64,000 bases of DNA from JABMPJ01 sp964345005 (GCA_964345005.1 CAYFPQ010000005.1:1-64000); one strand, 5' to 3'. Numbered from the stretch's first letter, positions 1 through 9,239 are shown. Notes: generated from the sequence alone by a model not told the origin. Numbers and translations: made by a program.

Positions 1-63
1 ATCGAAACAATCCAATGCTTAATGAACTACGCTTGACAGGACCACATGCCTGTTCCTTCGCGG

Positions 64-825
64 CTATTCTTCTCGTACGCCCTTCAACATTGTGCGGCAG
101 CCTTGCGTGATGAATTCGGTATCCAAACCGCACCCAATGAAACGATAGCCTTCCTTGATACGGGTCTTAACCAGTTCGTTGTCCGTCGGTACCACATGAA
201 ATCCGGCAGGTATATTGTGTTTCTTGCATGCCTCGACCAGTGTGTTCTGCGCGGCAAGCAAATCGGGGTGGTCGAGCTGGCCGGCGATGCCCATGGACGA
301 CGAAAGGTCATAGGGCCCGATGAATGTGGCATCGATGCCGGGTACGGAAAGGATCTCATCGATGTTTGCCACAGCATCAACATGCTCCAGCATGATCACC
401 ACCAAGACGTTGTCGTTATGGTTGGAGAAGTACGGACTGAAACTCCGTCCGAAATCGGACGCACGACAAAGCGATGCTCCACGAATACCTTGCGGCGGGA
501 ACTTCGCCATCGCAACGGCCAACTCGGCCTCCTGTCGGGTGTTGATCGAGGGCACGATGATGCCGTTGGCCCCGGCATCCAGCACCAGCTTGGCCTGAAC
601 CGGATCGCATGAGTGCAGTCGGGCCAGAATATCACAGCCTGTGCCTTTAACGGCCAGCGCCAGCTCGTGGAACATACGGATATCGGTAGAGGTATGTTCC
701 ATGTCCACGCAAATCCAGTCGAATCCCTCGCCGGCATAGAGCTCAACAATCGTAGGATGCCCGATCATGACCCAGGCGCCTAACGCGACTTGGCCGTCTC
801 GCAGTTTCTGTTTGGTTGTGCTCAT
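64..825 (-). CDS. HpcH/HpaI-family aldolase
   Basis: Class II, metal-dependent aldolase of the HpcH/HpaI family, 253 residues, the usual length. Such enzymes cleave 2-keto-3-deoxy or 4-hydroxy-2-oxo acids to pyruvate plus an aldehyde. Visible family signatures are the VDMEH strand with its conserved histidine, the LARLHS arginine strand, the MLEH metal-ligand glutamate and the GPYDLSSSMG loop with its aspartate ligand. The ATG at 825 is preferred because GGAG lies 9-12 bases upstream; an in-frame TTG at 846 overlaps the upstream stop. It is the last gene of a seven-gene minus-strand run and follows a URO-D-fold gene by 17 bases. A second, distant paralogue lies at 48374. The substrate cannot be read from sequence; a sugar-acid origin is inferred from the neighbourhood. 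Confidence 0.87.
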   Translation of the reverse strand: MSTTKQKLRDGQVALGAWVMIGHPTIVELYAGEGFDWICVDMEHTSTDIRMFHELALAVKGTGCDILARLHSCDPVQAKLVLDAGANGIIVPSINTRQEAELAVAMAKFPPQGIRGASLCRASDFGRSFSPYFSNHNDNVLVVIMLEHVDAVANIDEILSVPGIDATFIGPYDLSSSMGIAGQLDHPDLLAAQNTLVEACKKHNIPAGFHVVPTDNELVKTRIKEGYRFIGCGLDTEFITQGCRTMLKGVREE

Positions 826-842
826 CGTATTGCTCCGTTCTT

Positions 843-1883
843 TCAAGAGTAGCTTCGAGCCGCTTCCAGCAGGGCCAGGTAGTTGTCAAACGGAATGGTG
901 TCGGCAACCCAGTTGCCTACGCCCAGCGCAAAGCCGCCACCGTTGATACAGTCGCCAATAATACCGTGCGTATAGCGCTTGACCTCGTTGGGCTCTGCGC
1001 GCGTAATGAAATCGACGTCCACACCGCCCAGCAGCGCTACGCGTTGTCCCCAGCGTTTCTTTGATACAGAGATCGTTTCCACCACGTCCTGCGTCGAATG
1101 CTTGGCTTCGATGCCGACGGTATCAATCAAGTCGTCCATAATGGTGTCGACTTGGCCGCAAACATGAAACAGTCCCAGTTTATTCCTCTCGCGGGCGGCG
1201 CTGATGATTTGTTTGTGCCACGGAATGAACAGTTCACGTATGTCGCCAGGCGCGATGAGTGTTGCCGACTTGTGGCCCATATCGTCACCCACGTTAATGG
1301 CACCGCAACGTGAAAATTGGCAGATCGTTTCGGTGAACTTCACGTAGAATGAGCCGACCTTTTCGATGACGGCCTTGACCAGATCCCGGTCCTCATAGAG
1401 CTTCATGCACATCGGCGCGAAACCGATAAGATTGCTGACCTGCTGGAAAAGGTAAGTCATGGCCCACATGGCAATGTTGTCCGGCAGATTCTGCTCAAAC
1501 CATTCGACGTCCGACCAATCCACCTGTTCAATCCGCGGCCAGGGGTAGTTCTCGAAATCGTCCCAGGTCTGGATCGGGCCGATGGCAGGCGGAGCCGCTG
1601 TGGTTCCGGTAGGCAGGCCTTGCCAGACAATCCCTCTTGGGAACACGCGCATGAACTCCTGTTCGAGACACTGCTGGATACGAATGTCACGATGGTGCAT
1701 GAACCATGCGTCATTCTCGTCGAGTCCGTGGCACAGGTCGAACCGTTCGCATAGCGCCTGCTTGATGCCGGGCTCCAGCCCGTGCTCGAAATGGAACACA
1801 CGCTTTGGCGTGCCCTTGCGCTTGATATTTGCAATGGCCGCGGCGAGGTCTAACTCAGTTGGCCTATCTTTGAATACACTCAC
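843..1883 (-). CDS. URO-D-fold protein (MtaA/CmuA-like methyltransferase family)
   Basis: 346-residue protein of the uroporphyrinogen decarboxylase superfamily. The catabolic branch of this superfamily (MtaA, MtbA, CmuA) moves methyl groups between corrinoids and a thiol using zinc held by a His-x-Cys pair and a later Cys. Here the HxC pair is present (FHVCG) and is followed by the family's GGVD strand, but the expected C-terminal cysteine is replaced in a GVGNW segment, so the zinc site would be incomplete or altered. It is not a haem-biosynthetic HemE: the neighbours are catabolic and five paralogues occur in the window. It sits 8 bases after the next URO-D-fold gene in the same operon. The function is inferred only at family level. 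Confidence 0.8.
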   Translation of the reverse strand: MSVFKDRPTELDLAAAIANIKRKGTPKRVFHFEHGLEPGIKQALCERFDLCHGLDENDAWFMHHRDIRIQQCLEQEFMRVFPRGIVWQGLPTGTTAAPPAIGPIQTWDDFENYPWPRIEQVDWSDVEWFEQNLPDNIAMWAMTYLFQQVSNLIGFAPMCMKLYEDRDLVKAVIEKVGSFYVKFTETICQFSRCGAINVGDDMGHKSATLIAPGDIRELFIPWHKQIISAARERNKLGLFHVCGQVDTIMDDLIDTVGIEAKHSTQDVVETISVSKKRWGQRVALLGGVDVDFITRAEPNEVKRYTHGIIGDCINGGGFALGVGNWVADTIPFDNYLALLEAARSYS

Positions 1884-1891
1884 GGTTTACC

Positions 1892-3046
1892 TTAATCGAA
1901 CAGTCTGCCTCTATCCCGGACAACGTCTATAACTGCCTGGAAGCTCTTCCACGGATAGGGTGGGGTGCACGGATTGGTGTCGCCGAGGATATGCTTGTAG
2001 CCTTTGACGGAATCCAATACATGCTCTGCTTGTTGGCGAAGCGCTGTCGTGTCGTCTTCGTAGAAAAGCTCGCAGTTGATTCCGCCGCGGGTAACGATCT
2101 CATTTCCAATGTCTGCACGGGTTTTGCTAAGATCGTCAATATCCCCGGAAGGAGGCGCCGAGAGGCTTTCCAGTATGTCGATCCCCATCTGCTGATAGGC
2201 TTTGTCCGCCGCAATGCTTTTCAGCTTTCCGCAGGTGTGGAGCCACGAGAGCTTGCCCTGAGAACGGGCGAAATCGCAGATCCGCTTTGCCTGGGGGATC
2301 ATATAGCGTTCGTAGAGGTCGGGGCTGAGCCACTCGTAGCCGTTGATGGCAAACGTGTAGATGTCGATATCATTAGCAGCGGCGGCTTCCAGCCACACTT
2401 CTGTCATCTTCCAATGACACTCCATTAGTGCTTCCATTACGTCCTGGTTCTCATAGATAAGATAGATGGCTGAATCCTGGGCAACATAGTACGACGACAT
2501 CAGCTCCACTGCCGGGCAAAACACATGAACGCACGAGGGTATCGTGTCGCCGATGTCTTTCTTGCCTTGCGCTATCCTCGAAGCCACACTCTTGCGTACC
2601 GCCGGGTTACTGATGGCGGCTTCAGAGGTTTTGCGAATGAAGTATTCCAAGGCCGACAAGTCCTCGTTTCCTTTGACGAAGAATTCCGTGTGCGCGTTTC
2701 CTCTTTCCTGCGAGATCGTTAGTACTTCTCTCAGTGTGCCTGCCGGTGTTTGCAGTAGACGAACGCGCAGCTCTTCACCGTTGGCGTTCGTGTCGTGCTG
2801 CACGGTCAGTTCAATGTCATCAATGAAGTCGATGACATCAAACGGCAGGGGGCTGCAGGCGTTCGCAAGGTTATGCGTGCCGGTTTCCTCTGCGGCCTTG
2901 GCCGCAAGCGCCCATGACATGTCACTATACGGTTTTCTAAAATGCGATGCGGCCAGGTACCAGGCCCATGGCCCGATGATGATCGGCATATCCTCTGGGT
3001 CGCCGTTACGTATCCAATCCAGCAATCGTTCTCGTTTGGTCGACAT
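1892..3046 (-). CDS. URO-D-fold protein with complete HxC...C metal triad
   Basis: 384-residue URO-D superfamily protein. It carries LHTCG (HxC) and, near the C terminus, DTNPCTPP, so all three zinc ligands known from MtaA/MtbA-type corrinoid:thiol methyltransferases are plausible. An RGGIN segment matches the GGxD/N strand that follows in the fold. The gene belongs to the minus-strand operon between the YhcH-like gene and another URO-D-fold gene. The start at 3046 is only 14 bases inside the edge of an imperfect palindromic repeat (3061-3135). A methyltransferase role is inference. No corrinoid-binding protein or reactivase is visible nearby. Confidence 0.8.
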   Translation of the reverse strand: MSTKRERLLDWIRNGDPEDMPIIIGPWAWYLAASHFRKPYSDMSWALAAKAAEETGTHNLANACSPLPFDVIDFIDDIELTVQHDTNANGEELRVRLLQTPAGTLREVLTISQERGNAHTEFFVKGNEDLSALEYFIRKTSEAAISNPAVRKSVASRIAQGKKDIGDTIPSCVHVFCPAVELMSSYYVAQDSAIYLIYENQDVMEALMECHWKMTEVWLEAAAANDIDIYTFAINGYEWLSPDLYERYMIPQAKRICDFARSQGKLSWLHTCGKLKSIAADKAYQQMGIDILESLSAPPSGDIDDLSKTRADIGNEIVTRGGINCELFYEDDTTALRQQAEHVLDSVKGYKHILGDTNPCTPPYPWKSFQAVIDVVRDRGRLFD

Positions 3047-3060
3047 AGTGAGTGCTTTCT

Positions 3061-3135
3061 TTAGAAACTACGAAACACGCTAAATGCGCGAAAAGTATTG
3101 TGGGTTTCTCTCTTTCGTGCCTTTCGTTAGTTCTC
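3061..3135. repeat. Imperfect fold-back repeat, ACGAAAC type
   Basis: The left arm reads AGAAACTACGAAACACGC and continues with related A-rich words. The right arm, on the opposite strand, reads AGAGAACTAACGAAAGGCACG, so the two arms can pair imperfectly across about 75 bases. The stop codon and last residues of the YhcH-like gene lie inside the right arm. Related arms recur at 46072-46206, with half-copies near 54006 and 19434. Confidence 0.5.
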
Positions 3136-3591
3136 TTGGGTGTGTCTCACTTTCATGCATATCTTCCTGACGGTATTCGTGCCGTCTACATTGCAGCCTG
3201 GGCGATGGATGTCTTCAGGAAAGAACACAGCGAACTTGCCCGGCTCCATGATCAGAGACGAATAGCCATCCGCGGGCTGAAGAATCGTGAAGTCATTGTC
3301 CGCGTCATAGTCACCTGCGGGTTCGAGGGTCTGGCCAATGGCCACATCCATCCGTTCCTGACCGCTCAGGAGCACTTGAACGTCGCTATACTCCTTATGG
3401 GCCTCGAAGGGCCTCTCCTCGGCCGGAGATGTCTCATAGGTTACCACTTTGGCAAAGACATTCCGGCCCTCGACCTCATATTCGCCGTCTGGTTGGGAAT
3501 GATCGTAATCCCTTACGTACGTAATAGCCGTATGCAGTGCGTCGCCCTCTTTGCAGTACAGCAGGATATTGTCAAATGTGTCGCAAATCAT
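3127..3591 (-). CDS. YhcH/YjgK/YiaL-family cupin protein (EbgC-like)
   Basis: 154 residues, matching the YhcH/YjgK/YiaL (DUF386) family of small beta-barrel proteins found in sialic-acid, alginate and other sugar-acid operons and as the EbgC subunit of evolved beta-galactosidase. The family core is visible: FEAHKEYSDVQVLLSG, where the histidine, glutamate and aspartate form the usual metal-site region, and AVFFPEDIHRPG, with a second conserved histidine. Members bind metal and are proposed to act as sugar isomerases, mutarotases or anomerases, with no settled reaction. It sits between an SGNH hydrolase gene and a URO-D-fold gene on the same strand, which supports sugar-acid catabolism. The C-terminal codons overlap a fold-back repeat. 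Confidence 0.83.
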   Translation of the reverse strand: MICDTFDNILLYCKEGDALHTAITYVRDYDHSQPDGEYEVEGRNVFAKVVTYETSPAEERPFEAHKEYSDVQVLLSGQERMDVAIGQTLEPAGDYDADNDFTILQPADGYSSLIMEPGKFAVFFPEDIHRPGCNVDGTNTVRKICMKVRHTQEN

Positions 3592-3656
3592 GATCGTGCC
3601 TTTCGTCTCATTTCTGTTCCCTCATTTTCATTGCGCTAGAACTACTTGATCTTTCG

Positions 3657-4409
3657 TTAAGCATTGTCTTGTAACGTTGACTCATCACGCCAAGGCGGTA
3701 TCGCCGCCTCCAAAGACTTGGTGTTCAGGGACAACCCCGAGCAGTTCGACGCGAGGACTTCGAATATCCTGTTGGCTACAATGCGGTGGCCAAGGTCGTT
3801 GGCATGACAGCCGTCAAAATGAATCAGCCAGTCGGCTTCCCGATAGGAGGCCAGCAAGTCCACAAAGAGACAGTCGGAGTTCTCGGCAACCGCCCGAATA
3901 GCGTCATTGTACTGGGAGAAGACGTCAAGGTCTCCGTGGCCGTAAGTCGGTGCTCCAAGTGTAAAATTGTGCATATAGTACGGGCCCAACAGAACAATCA
4001 ACGGCTGAATCTTCTTTCTCACACGATGGATGATGCTCTCCATCTCGCCGCAGAACAGGTCGATCGGCGTACCGCCGCGCGCATCGTTCAGGCCGTACGA
4101 GATAATCAGCAGGTCGGGGTGCAGAATGTTGTTTCCTGATCCGGCTGTGTACGAGAGCACATGCTTCTCCAATCGTTCGGTTGCTGCCGGTTTGCCGCTG
4201 TTTTCGTAGGCTGGACTCTTGGTTGATATGACGTTGGCACCTATTCCCTGGTTCACCAGCTGAACAGGAATGCGCTGGAATTCGTTGATCAGTCGTGCGA
4301 GCTGGTTAGCCCAACAGCGTTCGCGACAGCTTGACCAGCCACCCGCTGTTATGCTTTCGCCAAGCGTCATCAACAGCTCGAATTCCCTGTCCCACCAGTC
4401 ACGCTTCAT
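3657..4409 (-). CDS. SGNH/GDSL-family hydrolase
   Basis: 250-residue SGNH-fold esterase or acetylhydrolase. Block I is LMTLGESITAGG with the likely nucleophile Ser19, although the usual GDS is GES. Block III is YGLNDARGG with the oxyanion Asn. Block V is FDGCHANDLGHR with the Asp-x-x-His pair. No signal peptide is seen, so it probably acts inside the cell, for example removing acetyl or acyl groups from imported sugars. Its ATG overlaps the stop of the upstream URO-D-fold gene by 4 bases (ATGA), implying translational coupling. The C-terminal tail beyond about residue 225 is not family-conserved and is of unknown use. Confidence 0.85.
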   Translation of the reverse strand: MKRDWWDREFELLMTLGESITAGGWSSCRERCWANQLARLINEFQRIPVQLVNQGIGANVISTKSPAYENSGKPAATERLEKHVLSYTAGSGNNILHPDLLIISYGLNDARGGTPIDLFCGEMESIIHRVRKKIQPLIVLLGPYYMHNFTLGAPTYGHGDLDVFSQYNDAIRAVAENSDCLFVDLLASYREADWLIHFDGCHANDLGHRIVANRIFEVLASNCSGLSLNTKSLEAAIPPWRDESTLQDNA

Positions 4410-5503
4410 TGGACTGATCCTTCCTGATAGGTGCCCTTAGCTCCATACATGGCGATGACATTCTCTACGGGTATATCCGGCCCCAGAATCTGGCTGGGGG
4501 CGAAGATGTAGCCGCCTTTCGCATTGAGGGCGTCACTGACTCCCTTCGCGTGAGCGGTAACTTCTTCGGGTGTGCCGAACGGCAAGACCTGTTGCGTATC
4601 AATCCCCCCGTGAAACACGATCTTGCCGCCGAAGTGCTCGGCCAGCGATGGCGGTTCCATGCCTGCGGCCGTGACTTGGATGGGGTCGAGGATGTCGACT
4701 CCGGCTTCGATCAGGTGCGGAATGATTCCGGAAATCGCTCCGCAGGAGTGCATCATCACTTTCAGTCCATAGCCGTGCGCCAGAGTTGTTAGGCGTTTGA
4801 TATTCTCGAAGAAGAAGTCGTGCCACATTTCAGGTCGAAGCAACAACGCCTGCTGACTCCCGAAATCATTGCCGAAGAACCAGACGTCCATACGACCTTT
4901 CAACGTCGAGAAAATCGCCTCGTTCAGTTCCAGGTAGACATCGGTCATCTTATCGATCAGCGTCTTGATCAGTTGCGGGTTGAGCGCGCTGTTGAGGAGG
5001 AAGTTCTCGAAACCGTGCAGGCGGTAGGCGTCGCCCATGATGCCGGTCCAGAGACCCCCGATGATAACCCGGTCGGCATGTGTCTCGCATTCTTCGATCA
5101 GGGGTGAGAAATCAAAGTCCTCAGCCGTCGGCCAAGAGTGGTTCAGAATATCTTGTTCTGTCTCTGCATTATTGAGGGGGCCTGCAATCGCCTCGTCTAC
5201 GACAAACTTCCCGTCGCCGGCACCACGCGTCCAGCGAATGCCGAGTGCACAGACCCGTTCCGTCTCCGACATTTCAAGGGTGGGGCCTTTATAGTATTTC
5301 AGGAATCCTTCGTTCTGCGAAATGTCCCGCCCGGGCAGGTAGTAAAAGTCGCAACCCAGTTTGTCGAGCAGCTCCTCCTCGGTCTCGCAGCCGAGGTGCT
5401 GCTTGAGTAGCCGGTCAAGTTCCGGATGCGCCAGGTAGTCCACCGGCAACCGGTCCGGTTGCCGGAACTCACATACCGCTTCAAATCTCTCTTTGCTGTT
5501 CAT
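4406..5503 (-). CDS. URO-D-fold protein (methyltransferase-like)
   Basis: 365-residue URO-D superfamily protein that starts with the family's typical MNSKERFEAVCEF opening. It has the MHSCG His-x-Cys pair and an FHGGIDTQ strand, followed by IFAPSQILGPDIPVEN. There the position that holds the third zinc cysteine in MtaA-type enzymes is a serine. Layout and motifs are close to the 55277 paralogue, which keeps that cysteine. The gene overlaps the following SGNH hydrolase by 4 bases, and a 78-base gap separates it from the CBM-like gene upstream. A corrinoid-dependent methyl transfer or a related C-C/C-O cleavage is possible. The substrate is unknown. Confidence 0.8.
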   Translation of the reverse strand: MNSKERFEAVCEFRQPDRLPVDYLAHPELDRLLKQHLGCETEEELLDKLGCDFYYLPGRDISQNEGFLKYYKGPTLEMSETERVCALGIRWTRGAGDGKFVVDEAIAGPLNNAETEQDILNHSWPTAEDFDFSPLIEECETHADRVIIGGLWTGIMGDAYRLHGFENFLLNSALNPQLIKTLIDKMTDVYLELNEAIFSTLKGRMDVWFFGNDFGSQQALLLRPEMWHDFFFENIKRLTTLAHGYGLKVMMHSCGAISGIIPHLIEAGVDILDPIQVTAAGMEPPSLAEHFGGKIVFHGGIDTQQVLPFGTPEEVTAHAKGVSDALNAKGGYIFAPSQILGPDIPVENVIAMYGAKGTYQEGSVQ

Positions 5504-5581
5504 CGAATTGGCTGACGTTCCTTCATCACAAAGTGATCTGGTATGACTGCCATTCTTGCTTCTCCTGGATGGCGGATTACC

Positions 5582-6760
5582 TTACTTGCTCACCGTTGTT
5601 CGAATCATACGAAACGAGTAGTGGCCATCATTCGGGTAGTTGTCGCTCGACCAGCCGGGCATTTCACTGCCGCCACGAATAATGATCTTTTTACACGGTG
5701 GCACCTCAAAGATGGCACAGCTCATGCCCGCAAAAGGGAACTCATGCACATCGCTCTTGAGCGCCCAGTCAGAAAGCCCCGGGTATACTTCCAAGTATCC
5801 TGCTGGAAGCTTATCGAATGGCAGATCACTGCAGCCCCTGAGAACGCCCTGTGTGCGCGTTCCCCACTGGTCGGCCCGAAGGTGCATGCCCCAAAGGTTA
5901 TTCGCGCGGAAGCGCACGGGCATGGTGCTGGAAATCTCGTCTTTGCGGCGCCATGATTGAAGTTCTTCACATTCCAGTTGGATATATCCCGGAGGGGTGC
6001 AGGCGCTGCCGATCACGGCCACACGGACGATCGGCTTGTCCTCGCGTAGTACGATGCAATCGCCGGCGTAGTCGCTCACTTCGCCGCCGCGCGCGTCGAA
6101 GAATTTCGGGAATATCCAGATCACGCGCGGGTCCGTTGTCGAAGATTTTAGCTGGGCTGAGAAACACACAGTCTTGCCTTCCGTGACCTTGACGTCCTGC
6201 CAGACAGCAACGCCTTTTACGCCCTTGATCATTATTGATCGCTTCCCTTTGTGCGCGTCCGTATCCGTCACGCAGCAGGTGCCAGTTCCTGCGGTCCGAA
6301 ATTGCCAGCCGCGTCCAAAACCTGTTTTCTCATCCACCTGCTCGAAGCCGGCGTTCTTCAGTTGATTGCGGGCGCCTTTGGGCAGTCGGTCGGTTTTGCG
6401 GAAGCCCTCGGGGACAACCGCGCTGGAGACGTCATCAATGAGTAGTGTTTCGCCGCGGCGCTGCTGTGCGATCTCAATTTCGAAGCGTGCCTTCACGGCG
6501 CCGGGGGGGACTTCAAAGACTGTGGCCGCACGGAACCACTCCTTGGCCGGGCACTGTTCCACCTTGATTCGTGCTGATGGCGGGTTAACCGGCTCCAGCT
6601 CCATCCCATGGAACTCACTACCAATCAGGTGTTTCCGGAACACAGAGATGTTCCTGTAGTTGAACGGAAGACGGTATTGGCGCGTCTCCAGTTTAAGGAC
6701 TTCAACGGTTTGTTCCTCATCCAAGGCGTAGCCTTTAACCCGGCGTGTCGTAGTCACCAC
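5582..6760 (-). CDS. Hypothetical protein with carbohydrate-binding-module-like repeat
   Basis: 392 residues, no signal peptide or membrane segment. Residues about 130-240 look like a family 4/9 carbohydrate-binding jelly roll: an NAGFEQ strand, GRGWQFRTAG, then a KGKRSIMIKGVKGVAVWQDV stretch and a beta-rich end. An earlier segment (residues 70-110, VFEVPPGAVKARFEIEIAQ) reads like a similar beta domain. The C-terminal part is rich in tryptophan and glycine and is not recognised. It is the first gene of the minus-strand operon and is divergent from an AraC-type regulator, so it may be controlled by that regulator. A role in sugar binding is inferred from the module only. Confidence 0.55.
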   Translation of the reverse strand: MVTTTRRVKGYALDEEQTVEVLKLETRQYRLPFNYRNISVFRKHLIGSEFHGMELEPVNPPSARIKVEQCPAKEWFRAATVFEVPPGAVKARFEIEIAQQRRGETLLIDDVSSAVVPEGFRKTDRLPKGARNQLKNAGFEQVDEKTGFGRGWQFRTAGTGTCCVTDTDAHKGKRSIMIKGVKGVAVWQDVKVTEGKTVCFSAQLKSSTTDPRVIWIFPKFFDARGGEVSDYAGDCIVLREDKPIVRVAVIGSACTPPGYIQLECEELQSWRRKDEISSTMPVRFRANNLWGMHLRADQWGTRTQGVLRGCSDLPFDKLPAGYLEVYPGLSDWALKSDVHEFPFAGMSCAIFEVPPCKKIIIRGGSEMPGWSSDNYPNDGHYSFRMIRTTVSK

Positions 6761-6917
6761 TGTCTCCTTAGGTATTTACATACTGCTATTAGGAATCACT
6801 ACTATGATGGCATTCGGCTATAAGTTCGTCTTTGGCATCTTGCGACAAAGCCCTTATCAAAACGCGACAGACATAGGGTTGAGTTACAGAGGAAAGGGTA
6901 TTAGGGTTAATAGTGTT

Positions 6918-7781
6918 ATGGCTGTGGATCCCGCATTGAGAGAGGTTTGTGCGTTGCTGTTTCAGGAACCGCACCGCGTGGTGCAGTTTCAGGGCCATAT
7001 GCGGCATTCGAAGGCTTGGACCAACCCGTTGCATCGCCATGACGATCTTGTACAGCTCGACCTCTGTGATGGTTTCGGGGGCGAATTCCAGCAGGGGGAG
7101 CGCCGGATTCCGGTTTCCGGAACCATGGCGTTTGTTATGTATCCCGGTGTTCGACATCAGTGTCGACTTGTTCCCGAGCGGCGGCAGGCCCGGTACTTCA
7201 GTCTGAAATTGCACGTGCCGCCCGACATGGAGCTGGTCAGAGAGCGGTCTCTGCCTGAAGTGGCCCGGGACTTAAGAGATTGCGGCGATCTGATTGAGGC
7301 GTTGTGTTGGCCGGAGCGTAAGGAGCGGACCTCGCGCGGCGGAATGACGATGCGCATGGCGGCTGCCGCGCAAGTGCTTGCACTGTGGCCGCGAGATGCG
7401 GATGTCGGCGGCGCCTACCCGGACGCCATGGACAAAGATGCCCATGAGGTTGAGCAGATTGAACGTGCCGTGGCCTTTATCGAGAACTCCGCCGGCGGCG
7501 ATGCCCCTCTGAATGTTGATGCAGTGGCAGAACACATAGGGCTTTCAACGCGTCAGTTGGAACGCCGGTTTCTCGCAGTCCTGGCTGTTAATCCTCGCGA
7601 CTTGATAGAGCAGCGTCGCTTGATGCATGCGGAGGAGGCCTTGGCCGATTACAGGCGTTCGGCGACTTCGATTGCCGAAGCGATGGGGTTTTCTTCGATT
7701 CATTCCTTCTCGCGCTGGTTCTCACGCCTAACCGGCAAATCGCCGACCCAATATCGGGCCGACAGCGCTGAAATGCTGTAG
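6918..7781 (+). CDS. AraC-family transcriptional regulator
   Basis: 287 residues from the ATG at 6918. Residues roughly 30-110 are a cupin-like sensing domain (NPLHRHDDLVQLDL with the typical His pair, then FVMYPGVRHQCR). The last 100 residues are the double helix-turn-helix: VDAVAEHIGLSTRQLERRF, then SATSIAEAMGFSSIHSFSRW and FSRLTGKSPTQYR. It is divergent from the seven-gene operon ending at 6760 and precedes the DegT-led cluster on its own strand, so it could control either. An in-frame ATG at 6804 would add 38 residues with no family match, so the shorter start was chosen. The inducer is probably a sugar or sugar acid (inference). Confidence 0.88.
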   Translation: MAVDPALREVCALLFQEPHRVVQFQGHMRHSKAWTNPLHRHDDLVQLDLCDGFGGEFQQGERRIPVSGTMAFVMYPGVRHQCRLVPERRQARYFSLKLHVPPDMELVRERSLPEVARDLRDCGDLIEALCWPERKERTSRGGMTMRMAAAAQVLALWPRDADVGGAYPDAMDKDAHEVEQIERAVAFIENSAGGDAPLNVDAVAEHIGLSTRQLERRFLAVLAVNPRDLIEQRRLMHAEEALADYRRSATSIAEAMGFSSIHSFSRWFSRLTGKSPTQYRADSAEML

Positions 7782-7928
7782 TGTTCGCGCGCCACAGGAG
7801 GCGTCTTCCCGACGCCGCATGCCCGGCAACTGTTCTGTCCAGAATGACAGTCTCTGGCTGTTGTTCTCTTCGCCTGTCACATGGCACCATTTCTATTGGA
7901 CAATACTAGTGAAAGAGGAGGTTTGGTT

Positions 7929-9137
7929 ATGGCAGCAACAGAAGTAGAGAATCAGACGGTAAGATCGGCGGATGCATCGGGTAGAGGGTTGGTGGACGGC
8001 TACAAGGTGTCTTTTCCGCAGAAGATGGAGCCTTACAGCCAGGAAGAAATCGATGCGGTGGTTAAGATAATGACCGATCGGAACGCTCCCCAGACACAGG
8101 GACCATGCCTGAAGCAGTTTGAGGCAGACTTCAGGGTTTACACCGGCGCTAACCATGCCTTTGCCGTGGATAATGCGACCAACGCACTTCGGCTGTCGGC
8201 GATTCTGTGTGATCTCAAATCGGGTGATGAGGTCATTGTGTCGGCGTACACCTTCTGTGCCACGGCCATTCCGTTCGGGAAGACCGGTGCCAGGATTGTC
8301 TGGGCTGATATCGATAGAGACACATGGGTGGCTGATCCCAAAGATATCGAGCGCAAGATAACTGCGAAGACCAAGGCGCTTGTTGTGGTTCATCTATTGG
8401 GAATGCCTGTGGACATGCACGCCATCATGAAGTTGGCCGAGAAGCACAATCTTCGCGTTGTTGAAGACTGTGCCCAGGCGCCGGGCGCCTCTATCAATGG
8501 TCAGAAGGTCGGAACATTCGGCGATTTCGGCTGCTTTAGTTTTCATGGTGCCAAGAACATGACCACGCTGGGCGAAGGCGGATTCCTGACGGTCAAGTCG
8601 GACAAGGATGCGAAGTTGGTTGAAGGCCTGCGGCATAATGGATGTCGTGGGTATGAAGGGGAGAGAGAGCGCTATTGGGTCCCGGCCATGAGCAATGTCG
8701 ATCTCGATATGGCAGACGTTTGGCCAAACAACTTCTGCATCGGCGAAGTCCAGTGTGCCCAGGGAATTGTGGCATTGAAGAAGCTGGACCGAACCAACGA
8801 TACGCTCATTGCGCAGGGGGAAAAGATCAAGGCGCTCATGGCGGATACGCCGGAGATCTCTTTTGCGAAGATTCCCGAAGGATACAAACACCTGTATCAT
8901 CAGTTCATCATGCATTTTGACGGATCGGCGTTCGGTGCAGCCCGAAATGATCTGATGGACCTGCTGGTCAATGACTACAAGGTCCGCGCCATCGTCCAGT
9001 ACTATCCGCTGTATCGCTATCCGCTGTTCCAGAAGCTTGGCGCCGGCGAGCAGGATTGCCCGGTACTGGAAGGCTGGTGGGACAACAGCTTCAGCTTCCC
9101 CTGGACCTGCGGGATTGATGACGAAACCCTCGAATAA
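7929..9137 (+). CDS. DegT/DnrJ/EryC1/StrS aminotransferase-fold protein, premature stop near C terminus
   Basis: 402 residues of the PLP-dependent DegT/DnrJ/EryC1/StrS family (sugar aminotransferases and dehydratases). The DNATNALRLS phosphate loop, VVEDCAQAPG with Asp180, and SFHGAKNMTTLGEGG with the Schiff-base Lys209 are all present. The ATG at 7929 follows a GAGG Shine-Dalgarno sequence. The frame ends at TAA after ...DDETLE, yet the next 18 codons in the same frame read MTESLKAAVATLKGKCCG before a second TAA at 9194. That is the usual final helix of the family, where a tyrosine (TAY) normally sits. The TAA therefore looks like a recent nonsense change or a base-call error. It is followed by a URO-D-fold gene. 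Confidence 0.85.
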   Translation: MAATEVENQTVRSADASGRGLVDGYKVSFPQKMEPYSQEEIDAVVKIMTDRNAPQTQGPCLKQFEADFRVYTGANHAFAVDNATNALRLSAILCDLKSGDEVIVSAYTFCATAIPFGKTGARIVWADIDRDTWVADPKDIERKITAKTKALVVVHLLGMPVDMHAIMKLAEKHNLRVVEDCAQAPGASINGQKVGTFGDFGCFSFHGAKNMTTLGEGGFLTVKSDKDAKLVEGLRHNGCRGYEGERERYWVPAMSNVDLDMADVWPNNFCIGEVQCAQGIVALKKLDRTNDTLIAQGEKIKALMADTPEISFAKIPEGYKHLYHQFIMHFDGSAFGAARNDLMDLLVNDYKVRAIVQYYPLYRYPLFQKLGAGEQDCPVLEGWWDNSFSFPWTCGIDDETLE

Positions 9138-9239
9138 ATGACCGAGTCGCTCAAGGCTGCGGTTGCGACACTGAAGGGCAAGTGTTGCGGCTAACAGGTT
9201 TTCACGCGGACCATTCAGGAAGTGCAGGAGTAGGGCGTC

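Noticed and set aside
1..63. Weak inverted repeat (ACAGG...CCTGT) after the aldolase stop as a terminator
   Set aside because: Only a 5-bp stem with a long loop and no T-run.
843..3046. hemE (haem biosynthesis)
   Set aside because: Six diverged copies, HxC/C methyltransferase motifs and sugar-catabolic neighbours do not fit HemE.
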